A stretch of DNA of 58,904 nt from Bacillota bacterium (GTDB lineage Bacteria > Bacillota > Sulfobacillia > Sulfobacillales > Sulfobacillaceae). Where the stretch lies: the NCBI GenBank assembly GCA_021820965.1, contig JAKACZ010000029.1, positions 1 through 58,904 of the forward strand. The letters are read 5' to 3'. Of this stretch, positions 1 through 9,018 are shown in pieces; position 1 is the first letter of the stretch, and every line of letters starts with the position of its first letter. A program made the translations under genes and the position numbers. The notes under the pieces are model-generated. The model searched no databases. It worked only from the letters and a program-made list of their open reading frames with translations, and was not told where the DNA came from.

Positions 1-716
1 CAGCATTTTGACTTAGCGCGCTACCACACGGCCCTCACCCAATAGGTACTACAGTCGGCCGTCGCGAAACCCGCATGAGACTTCGTGTCCCAAAAACGCT
101 GCCTACTAACTGTGAAAGTACCGCTAGGTTGAGTTGGACTGAACTTTTGAATATACAGGAATGACAACCCAAAGATGAGGACATGTTGAACACGTTTGAA
201 CACGTTGAATTGGGAACAGATGGGGCCGAGGTTACCTCCGAGATTTGTCACTGTTTAGCTTGAGATTAGCTGGCAGGAAAACCCGGAAACCGTTGCTGGT
301 CGTTGGATTAGAGGCTTGAATAAGTGTAAGGGTACACCAATACTTAAAGAAGTGCTCGATCTCCCCGCACCTGAAAAATTCGGCACGAGCACAAAAAACT
401 CCGGCGTTGGTACGCGGGAACACTCAGATGACGCCAAAAGCCTGTATTTATGCGGGTTTTAGGGATCCATAAAATGACAATGGCGAAACTCAGGTTCAGA
501 TGCCTAAGTATGTAAGCTTTTGATATGTAGCAATGGGCCGACCAAGGATGGCGCCCAATCTAGATACGCGGTGAGATTCTTTCCCTTTCCGCCCTTGGCG
601 CTGATTAGCGCAACCTTTTGCTCGGAGGAATGCAAGACGACAAGATCACGACGCGCGACGCAGCGACGGTAGTTCCTCCAGAATCTCTGCCCTTTAGGGC
701 GAGAAAGTTCAAGTTC
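1..716. other. No intact gene; decayed sequence
   Basis: I see no credible coding region. The only short open frames lack a ribosome binding site and resemble no family I know. The 12-mer GTCGCGAAACCC at 61-72, followed by an ACTTCGT-containing stretch, recurs near 19712 and 23946, so this may be part of a decayed repeat family. Base composition is lower in GC than in the operon that follows. Confidence 0.5.
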
Positions 717-744
717 AAAAAAGGGGGGCTGATTAGGCCCCCCT
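717..744 (-). terminator. Rho-independent terminator of the catabolic operon
   Basis: On the minus strand a stem of six G and six C (728-723 with 743-738) closes a short loop and is followed by a run of six T (722-717). It lies 15 bases beyond the stop of the permease gene, so it ends the long minus-strand operon. Confidence 0.9.
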
Positions 745-758
745 GTGCATGATCTCTT

Positions 759-2141
759 CTAAGAGGACACCTCTGCCGTGACGGGAGATGCATGCCCCGA
801 CTGATTGAGGTTTCGTGCCACGACCAGATAGAGGCCTCCGGCCACGACAAAGCCTACGTAGTAGCTAATATCAACTCCGGAAAGCGCCTTGGCAATGAAA
901 CCCTCGAAAAACGGACTGTTCATGAAGGGAAACATCACCAACACCCCTATCATCCAGGTGATGAGTCCCGCCGCATTGACGCTTTTCCGGTCACGGACGT
1001 CAGTTGCGGCCAGGCGGCCATGGTGTTTGATATAAAAGTCCGCTACCAAAATGCCGAGCCAGGGTGTCACCCAGTAGCCGATGAGGTAGAGGTAATTTTC
1101 GTAGTTAGCGTCAAAGTTGCCCGAGCCGATAACACTGAAGATGAAACCCAATAGGCCGGCGACAATGGCCAGGCGCCACCGCGGCAACCTGAGATCGAGC
1201 GCACCGGCGCACAGCGCGTTGGAGTAGATGTTTAACACATTGGCCGCAATGCCACCTAAAATAATGGCAATAATGGCAACGGCGCCAAACCCACCCATTA
1301 CGGTGTTTAACGCGGCAATGGGATTGCTGTTGTGCGGCGCGGACAGAATGCCTACCAGCATCCCGACAATCTCCAGCCAGAATGTCGCGATGAATGCCCC
1401 TAAGAACGCCCACGAACCAATGGATATCTTTGATGTTTTAGGGGCCAAATACCGGCTGTAATCGGATGCATACGCTCCCCAGCTGGCCAGGTACGAAAAG
1501 GACGCCCCCAAAATGATCCCCGCGATTACCAACGGGTTCTTGACATGCGGAGCATATGAAGCCAGCGTGTGGCTATGGGTCAGCGCGATTATCGTCACCA
1601 CGATGAACACAGCGCTTAAGACAGCGGCCATCAACTTTTCAAAGGAGTGAATAAGATTATGCCCGTAGACAGCCAATACCGCCTCTAAAATGACCATGAT
1701 GGCCGCCGCTTCCCAAAACGACAGCCCATGAAAGAGTATCTGAATACCAAAAGCCCCGAGAATGTTATTCACCGTAAACCACCCTAAGGTGGTTAAGTAG
1801 TTAAGAAAGGACGGTGCGTAGCCGCCACGCCGCCCAAAGGAAAACCGGCTAATCATCAGTTGTGGAAGGCCATATGATGGGCCCATCGCCGCACACAGGC
1901 CAATCGCGATAGCACCGAGCAGATTGCCTACCAAGAGCGCCCCGATAGACCACCACCAGGAGAGTCCCATGCTAATAGGCAGGAACCCCAGCGCAAAATC
2001 CGCGATAGTTAGGTTGGCACCCAGCCATAACGTAAACTGGCTCCGCGATGTGCCGTGTCTCTCTTGCATCGCAATCCGTTCAATCCCGTAGGTTTCAACT
2101 TTTAGAATGGCGTCGCCATATTCGGGTGTCGGATTCGCCAT
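759..2141 (-). CDS. NCS1-family nucleobase/hydantoin-type permease
   Basis: Predicted 460-residue inner-membrane transporter of the nucleobase:cation symporter-1 family (cytosine, purine, allantoin, hydantoin and thiamine permeases). About twelve hydrophobic segments follow a polar N-terminus containing YGIERI. The early part reads TLWLGANLTIADFALG then SRFSFGRRGG, typical of NCS1 TM1-TM3 (sodium- or proton-coupled in the family). I place the start at 2141: the GGAGGG site lies 8 bases upstream, whereas the in-frame ATG at 2147 is only 2 bases from it. It is the last gene of the operon. Its family suggests that the pathway substrate is a nitrogen heterocycle or ureide. The exact substrate cannot be read from sequence. 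Confidence 0.9.
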   Translation of the reverse strand: MANPTPEYGDAILKVETYGIERIAMQERHGTSRSQFTLWLGANLTIADFALGFLPISMGLSWWWSIGALLVGNLLGAIAIGLCAAMGPSYGLPQLMISRFSFGRRGGYAPSFLNYLTTLGWFTVNNILGAFGIQILFHGLSFWEAAAIMVILEAVLAVYGHNLIHSFEKLMAAVLSAVFIVVTIIALTHSHTLASYAPHVKNPLVIAGIILGASFSYLASWGAYASDYSRYLAPKTSKISIGSWAFLGAFIATFWLEIVGMLVGILSAPHNSNPIAALNTVMGGFGAVAIIAIILGGIAANVLNIYSNALCAGALDLRLPRWRLAIVAGLLGFIFSVIGSGNFDANYENYLYLIGYWVTPWLGILVADFYIKHHGRLAATDVRDRKSVNAAGLITWMIGVLVMFPFMNSPFFEGFIAKALSGVDISYYVGFVVAGGLYLVVARNLNQSGHASPVTAEVSS

Positions 2142-2233
2142 GAACATTTCCCTCCTTCGTCTCTAATCCGTCGTCGTTGTACGCTTTTCTAATCAACTGG
2201 CCATAGCCTCCAGAGTGCCGCCCCCACCTCCTT

Positions 2234-4543
2234 TCAGACCCCCGCAATCTCTCGGCGCACATCAACCGGTCGAACAGGTACCCGCGCAATTTTGCCTCCC
2301 CAAACGCGCACAGCGTCCTGGACAGCGGCCGAGACCGCAGCAGGCGCAGGGATGGCCCCACTCTCACCTACTCCTTTTATGCCCAGCGGGTTGAGCGGTG
2401 TGGGCGTGCTGCGTGACACCGATAGGATGTCCGGCATCTCCGCCGCGCCCGGAAGCAGGTAGTCCATGAGCGTGCTGGTCATCAATTGACCATCGGCGTC
2501 ATACACCACCTCTTCATAAAGCGCGGTGCCAATCCCTCCCACCACGCCGCCGATAATCTGGCCCTTCACGATCAGCGGATTGATTTCGGTACCGCAGTCA
2601 TGGGCCGATACATAATGCAAAAGCCGAACCCCTCCGGTTTGCCGCTCCACCTCCGCAACTACCAGATGCGCGCTTGCTGAGTAAACAGCGCCTTTGGGCA
2701 CAAAGTAACGAGTGGCTGCCAATCCCGGCTCGACCGGGTAGGAAAAGGTGCTGCCCGGGAAGGGTCCGCTGGCAAGAAAGGCAAGAGAACCGAGGTCCAT
2801 AGACTTTTCGGGCACACCCTTTACGAAAACGCGGCCGGCCGACAACTCCATATCATCCTGCGACGCTTCCCACAGCGTCTCGGCGATGGCTAATATTTTC
2901 TTTTTCACTTCAACCGCCGACTCGTAGACGGCGTTGCCCGCCACAGCCGCAGTGCGGCTGGCAAAGGTACCGGTGCCCAAAGATACCACGTCGGTATCAC
3001 CCTCTAACACCCGAACGCTCTCTGGTTCAACCCCCAGAACATCTGCGGCAATTTGTGCCAGGCTGGTCTCGTGGCCCTGGCCCTGGGACGCCGCGCCGGT
3101 TGACACAGTAATCGAGCCATTCTCTTCAACCGCCACAGTTGCCCCTTCAAACGGACCCATTCCGGTATTTTCCAGAGCGATGGCCAACCCTACACCGATA
3201 CGCCGATCCGGGTCTTTGGATTCCCGCTGACGTTGCCGCCAAGTGTCGTATTCACCCGCTTCCAAGAGTGCATTCCAGAGCGCCGGATAATTCCCACTGT
3301 CAATGACCATGGGACTCCCCTCGCGTGACACCAACCCGGTCTCGTATGGAAAGGCATTGGCCGGAATGAAGTTAATCCGCCTTATTTCCGCCGGATCCAT
3401 TCTCAACTCGTGCGCAGCCGCATCCAAGAGGCGATTCATCACCATGGCCGCCTGCGGCCGGCCTGCTCCGCGGTACGGTGCTAAGGGCGTCGTGTTGGTG
3501 TAGGCGACCGTGGCGCGGCAGAGATAGTTGGGAACTTGAAACGCCCCGGGGATTAAGGTCGAGGTAATGATGGGAACAATCACACCCCATGGCACATAAG
3601 CTCCGGTGCTGGCCAAAAAATCGTCCTGTAGGGCGATAATGCGACCTTCGCGGGATAGACCCATGACTGACTGATGAATTTGCTCCCGTTCGTGGACGGC
3701 CGCCGCCAAATGCTCCATGCGGTCTTCAATCCAAGACACGGGCCGCTGAAGCTCCCGGCTAGCCCAGGCGACGAGTAAATCCTCCACGTAAAACGGTTCT
3801 TTGGCGCCGAACGCCCCGCCGACGTCGGGAGCCACCACACGGATGTTGCGCTCCGCCACTCCGAAGTATTGGCTATAGACGCGCCGCATCATGTGGGGAG
3901 TTTGCGTTGTTGCGTGGACGATGAGCCGTTCTTCGGCGCCACGTTCGTCCCATTCCGCCACCAATCCCCGCGTTTCGATCGGCATACAGCTTATTCGTCC
4001 CACCTCAAAGCTGTCGTGCACCACGATCGGGGATTCTTTCAGCGCGGCTTCGGCGTGTCCCACAACCTGATCAAACTTAGCCGCCAGGTTGGTGTCGCGG
4101 TGGCTGTGAACCATCGGCGCTGCTTTTGCCAGAGCGTCCTTCAGGTGCGCCACGGAAGCGAGGCTCTGATATTGGATGCGGATGGCGCTGGCAGCATCCT
4201 CCGCCCGATAGCGACTCTCGGCTATAACCAGCGCCACCGGCTCTCCCACATGATGAACCGTCTTTCCCAACGGCGTTTGTGTAACGGGGTCCAGCCTAGC
4301 GTGTGGAAATAGCAAAGGTAGCGGGGCGAAAGTCACGTCCGCCGGTGTCCATACGGCTACCACTCCCGGCAAAGCGCGCGCCCGAGATACATCGACATCA
4401 ACAATCTCCGCGTGTGCATAAACACTGCGCACGAAGGCGGCATGAAGCATCTGCGGCCGTTGAATGTCGGCCACATAGAGGCCTTGGCCGCGCAACAGAC
4501 GGGGATCGACAAAACGCTTTAACGGCTGTCCGATCGCACTCAT
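2234..4543 (-). CDS. Molybdenum hydroxylase, Mo-cofactor subunit (paralogue 1)
   Basis: A 769-residue large subunit of the xanthine dehydrogenase/CO dehydrogenase family, which hydroxylates a carbon centre at Mo with water as the oxygen source. Seen: the N-terminal a/b hammerhead domain (RFVDPRLLRGQG), GGAFGAKE, PYRGAGR (not the AYRCSFR loop of form I CO dehydrogenase), QGQGHET, and near the C-terminus GVGES carrying the catalytic glutamate. The start has GGGAGG 6 bases upstream and overlaps the stop of the upstream paralogue by 4 bp (ATGA), so the two are probably translated together. Having two complete large subunits beside single FeS and FAD subunits is unusual. The substrate is probably a heteroaromatic or aldehyde; CO is unlikely. 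Confidence 0.92.
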   Translation of the reverse strand: MSAIGQPLKRFVDPRLLRGQGLYVADIQRPQMLHAAFVRSVYAHAEIVDVDVSRARALPGVVAVWTPADVTFAPLPLLFPHARLDPVTQTPLGKTVHHVGEPVALVIAESRYRAEDAASAIRIQYQSLASVAHLKDALAKAAPMVHSHRDTNLAAKFDQVVGHAEAALKESPIVVHDSFEVGRISCMPIETRGLVAEWDERGAEERLIVHATTQTPHMMRRVYSQYFGVAERNIRVVAPDVGGAFGAKEPFYVEDLLVAWASRELQRPVSWIEDRMEHLAAAVHEREQIHQSVMGLSREGRIIALQDDFLASTGAYVPWGVIVPIITSTLIPGAFQVPNYLCRATVAYTNTTPLAPYRGAGRPQAAMVMNRLLDAAAHELRMDPAEIRRINFIPANAFPYETGLVSREGSPMVIDSGNYPALWNALLEAGEYDTWRQRQRESKDPDRRIGVGLAIALENTGMGPFEGATVAVEENGSITVSTGAASQGQGHETSLAQIAADVLGVEPESVRVLEGDTDVVSLGTGTFASRTAAVAGNAVYESAVEVKKKILAIAETLWEASQDDMELSAGRVFVKGVPEKSMDLGSLAFLASGPFPGSTFSYPVEPGLAATRYFVPKGAVYSASAHLVVAEVERQTGGVRLLHYVSAHDCGTEINPLIVKGQIIGGVVGGIGTALYEEVVYDADGQLMTSTLMDYLLPGAAEMPDILSVSRSTPTPLNPLGIKGVGESGAIPAPAAVSAAVQDAVRVWGGKIARVPVRPVDVRREIAGV

Positions 4544-6816
4544 AAAGAACCTCCCTCCGTTCGCTTAATCCATCCAAGAACACGCTGCGGCGTCAGGGGC
4601 AGTTCGGAAAACGCTTCAGGCGGAGCACCGACCGCCCGTGCCACCGCATTGGCCAGTGCCGGAGCAACGCCGACCACGCCCCCTTCGCCACTCCCTTTCG
4701 CTCCCAGGGGATTAGTCAAAGCCGGGGCATCCTCCGTGATTAACACCGTGATGTCGGGCACTTCAGGAGCGCCGGGGAGCATGTAGTCCATAAAACTCGC
4801 CGACAGCAGCTGACCATCCACGTCATAGGCGAGTTCCTCCAACACCGCGCCACCCAACCCTTGGGCAATGCCGCCGACGATTTGGCCTTCCACCAGCTTG
4901 GGGAGGATCGCTTTGCCGATGTCATAAACGATGCCGTAGCGAACGATCCGCACGGCACCGGTCGCCGGATCCACCTCAACTTCGGCGCAGTGTACCCCGT
5001 AGGGATATGTCATATGGTTGGCCTCATAGCGCTCCTCTACGTCGAGTGCGATGTTTGCCGCCAAAGCCTCCTGATAGATGGCGGCATAGGTCACCGACCG
5101 CGTCGGCACTCCCTGAACAAAAGCGCCGTGGGAATCCAATACCATATCCTCCCCCGACGCCTCCAACAGATGGGCCGCCGCTTCCCGGATCCGGGTGCTG
5201 AGGACAGTGGCCGAGACATGAGCCGCCGCGCCGCCCACTACCGTGCCGCGACTGGCAAAGGATCCATTGCCTTCGGGCACAGCGTCGGTATCTCCGTGTA
5301 TCACCCGGATCTGCTCCAAGTCGACGCCAAGCACCGAGGACACGACTTGGGCCAGCATGGTGCCGGTTCCCTGCCCAAGCGCGGCAAGTCCGCTAAAACA
5401 CTCGAATGCCCCCTCCGGTGTCATCCTCACTCGTGCCATCTCCCAAGGGCCTAGTCCAGACTTTTCGACGAAAAAGGCCATGCCGAACCCACGCAGCCTG
5501 CCGTTCTGGGCACTCGCCATGCGCCTGGCCTCAAACCAGGCATAGTCCATGAGGGCGAGCGCCCGGTCCAGCGCCTTGGCATAGTCTCCCGTATCAAACA
5601 CCACTTCTTGACCCAGCGCCGCAATGCTGTTGCTGTAGGGCATGGCGGATGTTGGAATGAGGTTGCGGCGGCGCACATCGGCCGGGTCGCGCTTTAGCAC
5701 CTGGGCCACGGCGTCAATGGCACGCTCCCGGACGAACGTCCCTTCAAAACGGCCCGGCCCCCGGTAGGTGCCGGTAGGTGTCTTGTTGGTCAAAGCGACA
5801 TTGAGGTCTATCTCCAGCGCGGGCCAAACGTACGGTCCGGGCAGCATCGCCTGAGTCAACTCCGGCACAGTGACCCCGTGCGTGCGGATATAGGCTCCAG
5901 AATCAACCCAGATGGTGTCCCGGAGAGCCAGAAGCCGGCCCTCGTCATCGAACCCAATTTCGACTTGATGATGCTGCTGCCGGGAATGATTGGCCGCCTT
6001 AAGATGTTCGCCGCGATCCTCAATCCACTTTACCGGCCGTTGTAAAAGGCGCGCCGCGTAAGGGATAAGAAAATCCTCGGGATAAAATTCGCCGCGAATG
6101 CCAAAGCCGCCACCTACATCAGGCTCCACGAAACGCAGTTCCTCGATGGGCACGCCGAGCAGGGACGCCAGAATGCGCCGGTTGAAATGGACCACTTTGG
6201 TCGGACCGTACACTTCAAGTCGTCTGGCAACGGGGCGAGCCACCAAGCCCCGTGTCTCGAGCGGCACCCCGCTGTGCCGCTGAATGGAAAACGAGAGCGA
6301 GAGGCGGTGGGGAGCAGCTGCCATCGCCGCTTTGGGATCCCCCTTAGACGTTCGGCGTTGGTATACCCGATTCCCGGGCACCCCGTCGTGCAAAAGCGGC
6401 TGTTCCACCAATCCCGCAGCGCGGGTTACCGCCGGACAGGGTTGGTAACGCACCCGGACCGCATCCAAGGCATCTTCAGCCAGATAGCGGTTCTTGGCAA
6501 TCACCACAGCCACCGGTTCGCCCACATAACGCACCCGATCAAAAGCCAGCACTGGCTGCAGTGCTTGTTCCAGTTCGGGGGCAGGCGACAAGCGAACCGG
6601 AATGACCGGAACCGGCCTGGGCAAGTCCCGAGCTGTCAGCACGGCCATCACGCCGGGACGGTGCCGAGCCTCGTCCACATCGCACGACACCAACCGCGCA
6701 TGGGCATAGGGGCTGCGCACGATGGCCGCCTCCACCATTCCCGCAAAGACGACATCGCCCACAAACCAGCCCTGACCGGTCAAAAAGCGCGGATCTTCGA
6801 GACGACGCGGGTTCAT
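4540..6816 (-). CDS. Molybdenum hydroxylase, Mo-cofactor subunit (paralogue 2)
   Basis: A 758-residue second large subunit of the same family. Motifs seen: RRLEDPRFLTGQG at the N-terminus, GGGFGIRGEFYPED, GTYRGPGR, LGQGTGT where paralogue 1 has QGQGHET, and GSGEG with the likely catalytic glutamate. The open frame extends to 6885, but the ATG at 6816 forms a 4-bp ATGA overlap with the 2Fe-2S gene and gives the family N-terminus, so I choose it. The divergent QGQG region and the GSGEG variant suggest substrate specificity different from paralogue 1. Whether both share the same small subunits, alternate, or form a mixed complex is open. Confidence 0.92.
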   Translation of the reverse strand: MNPRRLEDPRFLTGQGWFVGDVVFAGMVEAAIVRSPYAHARLVSCDVDEARHRPGVMAVLTARDLPRPVPVIPVRLSPAPELEQALQPVLAFDRVRYVGEPVAVVIAKNRYLAEDALDAVRVRYQPCPAVTRAAGLVEQPLLHDGVPGNRVYQRRTSKGDPKAAMAAAPHRLSLSFSIQRHSGVPLETRGLVARPVARRLEVYGPTKVVHFNRRILASLLGVPIEELRFVEPDVGGGFGIRGEFYPEDFLIPYAARLLQRPVKWIEDRGEHLKAANHSRQQHHQVEIGFDDEGRLLALRDTIWVDSGAYIRTHGVTVPELTQAMLPGPYVWPALEIDLNVALTNKTPTGTYRGPGRFEGTFVRERAIDAVAQVLKRDPADVRRRNLIPTSAMPYSNSIAALGQEVVFDTGDYAKALDRALALMDYAWFEARRMASAQNGRLRGFGMAFFVEKSGLGPWEMARVRMTPEGAFECFSGLAALGQGTGTMLAQVVSSVLGVDLEQIRVIHGDTDAVPEGNGSFASRGTVVGGAAAHVSATVLSTRIREAAAHLLEASGEDMVLDSHGAFVQGVPTRSVTYAAIYQEALAANIALDVEERYEANHMTYPYGVHCAEVEVDPATGAVRIVRYGIVYDIGKAILPKLVEGQIVGGIAQGLGGAVLEELAYDVDGQLLSASFMDYMLPGAPEVPDITVLITEDAPALTNPLGAKGSGEGGVVGVAPALANAVARAVGAPPEAFSELPLTPQRVLGWIKRTEGGSL

Positions 6817-7316
6817 GAGTTTGACGCCCCCGGTCTTGCCATCAGCGACTCGATGGCATCCACAATCGTCTGGTACCCGGTGCAACGGCAGAGGTTGCCC
6901 GACAGCGCATCACGAATTTCCTGGCGCGTAGCCGTTTCATGCGTGGCGAGAAAGTGTTTAGCGGTCATCAGCACGCCCGGGGTGCAAAAACCACATTGTA
7001 GTGCATGATGAGTCCAAAATGCCGCTTGCAGCGGCGACAACGTGCCATCCGCTTCGGCCAGACCCTCAATGGTTTCGATAGACCTCCCCCGCGCCTGAGC
7101 CCCCAGCATCAGGCAGGAGCGGACCGGGCGCCCGTCCACAAGCACGGTGCAAGCCCCGCACACGCCATGCTCACACCCGAGATGGGTCCCCGTTAACCTC
7201 AGAACGTCGCGGAGCACGTCGGCCAGCAGCATGCGAGGCTCGACATCGTAGACGCTATACGCATGCCCATTCACGGTGAGCGTATAGGACATCGACTCGG
7301 TATTCATTTCGGCCAT
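6813..7316 (-). CDS. Molybdenum hydroxylase 2Fe-2S subunit
   Basis: A 167-residue CoxS/XdhC-type electron-transfer subunit carrying two 2Fe-2S clusters. The plant-ferredoxin domain shows CEHGVCGACTVLVDG with a fourth cysteine in RSCLM. The helical C-terminal domain shows CGFCTPG and LCRCTGYQ. Start: the ATG at 7325 directly abuts the AAAGGAG site, leaving no spacer, so the ATG at 7316 with a 9-base spacer is preferred. It sits between the FAD and Mo subunits in the usual M-S-L order and overlaps the Mo subunit by ATGA. Confidence 0.93.
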   Translation of the reverse strand: MAEMNTESMSYTLTVNGHAYSVYDVEPRMLLADVLRDVLRLTGTHLGCEHGVCGACTVLVDGRPVRSCLMLGAQARGRSIETIEGLAEADGTLSPLQAAFWTHHALQCGFCTPGVLMTAKHFLATHETATRQEIRDALSGNLCRCTGYQTIVDAIESLMARPGASNS

Positions 7317-7321
7317 GCTTT

Positions 7322-8224
7322 TCATCTCCTTTTACCGGGAACCTGTCCCCGTGCGCGCTGGCTCGCTTTCGCAATGGCACTACGACCCAGTGCCCTGACC
7401 AAGTCCAGTCGGTACTGCGCCGTCGCGTGTAAATCATCGAGGGGATCAATGAGGCTCGTCACCTTATCTAACACGGACTTGGCCAAATCGTCGGTCAACC
7501 GTTCCCCCTGATGCGCGTTCAGCACATCACTCACATCTTTAGGCGTTGACGAAGCGCCCCCTACCGCTAGGCGTGCGGCGGCCAGCCGCCCCTGAGCGTC
7601 CAGTGCGACCTGACAAGCTACAGCTGCAATGGCGAAATCGCCATGGCGGGGTGAAAATTCCTCGATAGCCTGCCCCGCACCGGCCGGCAGGGCGGGCAAC
7701 CGCACTTCAGTCGCGATTTCAGTAGCAGAGACCTGCGTCATCAGGTAGGATAGGAAAAAGTCGGCTGGGCCTACGACGCGCTCCCCGTCCACCGAGTTCA
7801 GGGTGACTCGCCCGTCAAGCAGGGTGAAAATGAGGGGTAGTTCGGCCGACGGGTCCGCGTGGCACAAGCTACCGCCGATCGTGCCGCGACTCCGTATCTG
7901 CGGGTGGCCGATAAGAGACTCCGCCTCCCCAATCACGGGACAGTCTTGGGCGATGACCGGCGAGTCTTCCAGTTGGTAGTGCCGCGTCAGCGCCCCAATG
8001 CGGAGGGTGTCTCCCTCTCGATAAAGATATCCGAGCTCCCCTTCGAGGCCGTTGAGATCAATCACCGCGGCTGGCATCGCCAGGCGCATATTCATCAGCG
8101 GCATCAAGCTTTGGCCGCCCGCCATAACCTTGACGTCAACGCCGTCTTGCTCCAAGTCATGGAGCAGACCCAATGCTTCTGCCAGGGTAGCAGGCACAAT
8201 ATAGTCAAACAGTGCAGGCTTCAC
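7322..8224 (-). CDS. Molybdenum hydroxylase FAD-binding subunit
   Basis: A 300-residue CoxM-type flavoprotein that passes electrons from the FeS clusters to an acceptor. The two FAD-binding motifs are present: AGGQSLMPLMNMR near residue 35 and TIGGSLCHADP near residue 110. The start codon is GTG with AAGGAGGG 8 bases upstream. The gene overlaps the crotonase gene by GTGA. Length and motifs are normal for the family. Confidence 0.93.
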   Translation of the reverse strand: MKPALFDYIVPATLAEALGLLHDLEQDGVDVKVMAGGQSLMPLMNMRLAMPAAVIDLNGLEGELGYLYREGDTLRIGALTRHYQLEDSPVIAQDCPVIGEAESLIGHPQIRSRGTIGGSLCHADPSAELPLIFTLLDGRVTLNSVDGERVVGPADFFLSYLMTQVSATEIATEVRLPALPAGAGQAIEEFSPRHGDFAIAAVACQVALDAQGRLAAARLAVGGASSTPKDVSDVLNAHQGERLTDDLAKSVLDKVTSLIDPLDDLHATAQYRLDLVRALGRSAIAKASQRARGQVPGKRR

Positions 8225-9018
8225 CGATCTTTCCCTCCTTGATTCCCGTGAAAAGTTGGCGTACGGTGTTGGCGGAACGCACGAACCGCCTCACGAAAAT
8301 CGTCGGTCTCAAAACAGGCGATGGACTCTCCTGCATCATCGCGAACCCAACCCAAACTGGGATCGGCGCTAATGCGATGCACCGCCTCCTTAGCCCAAGC
8401 GAGCGAGAGCGGGGCGCGGCGGCGATAGCGGTCCACCCAGGCATCCACCCGTTCGGCCAGCTTGCCGTCTGGCACCACTTCCGTCACCAGTCCCATGTGG
8501 TACGATTCATCGGCCGTGATAAGGCGACCCGTAGTGAGCAAGTCAAGTGCGTGAGCAGCCCCCACAACGGCCATTAGCCGCCGGATGTGGGCGCGCCCAA
8601 TGGTAATCCCCAGTTTCGCCGACGTAATCCCGAGTTTCGAAGAACGGGTCGCCAGACGAATGTCACAGGATACGGCGAGTTCTAGCCCCGCGCCTATGGC
8701 AAATCCGTCAATGGCGGCCAAAACCAAAACCGGCGCTTCGTACAAGGCACGGCAGAACTCATCCACCGCCAAAAAGGACCGGCGAGCCGCTTCAGGGCTG
8801 GACTTGGTGTGGTCAAACTCTAAAATGTCGGCCCCCGAGACAAAATTCCCAGGAACGCCGGCGATCACAATTGCGCGCACTGAAGCCGCCATGAGGCGCT
8901 GCAGTTGGTCGGTAAGCTCCATCCACATTTCTAGAGTGATGGCATTTCGCTTCTCGGGCCGGGCGATCTGAAGGTATCCGACCTGATTTTCAACGCTCGA
9001 TAAAATGTGTCCCGTCAT
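8221..9018 (-). CDS. Crotonase-fold (enoyl-CoA hydratase/isomerase family) protein
   Basis: A 265-residue crotonase-superfamily protein acting on a CoA thioester. The oxyanion-hole segments are recognisable (GNFVSGAD; GFAIGAGLELAVSCD). The two glutamates used by classical enoyl-CoA hydratases are not conserved: the first falls in ITSAKLG and reads Ser, the second in ALDLLTTG and reads Asp. Hydration is therefore doubtful. Isomerisation, hydrolysis or C-C bond cleavage are alternatives within the superfamily. It lies between the CoA-transferase and the Mo hydroxylase with 4-bp overlaps on both sides, so it belongs to the same pathway. Confidence 0.85.
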   Translation of the reverse strand: MTGHILSSVENQVGYLQIARPEKRNAITLEMWMELTDQLQRLMAASVRAIVIAGVPGNFVSGADILEFDHTKSSPEAARRSFLAVDEFCRALYEAPVLVLAAIDGFAIGAGLELAVSCDIRLATRSSKLGITSAKLGITIGRAHIRRLMAVVGAAHALDLLTTGRLITADESYHMGLVTEVVPDGKLAERVDAWVDRYRRRAPLSLAWAKEAVHRISADPSLGWVRDDAGESIACFETDDFREAVRAFRQHRTPTFHGNQGGKDR

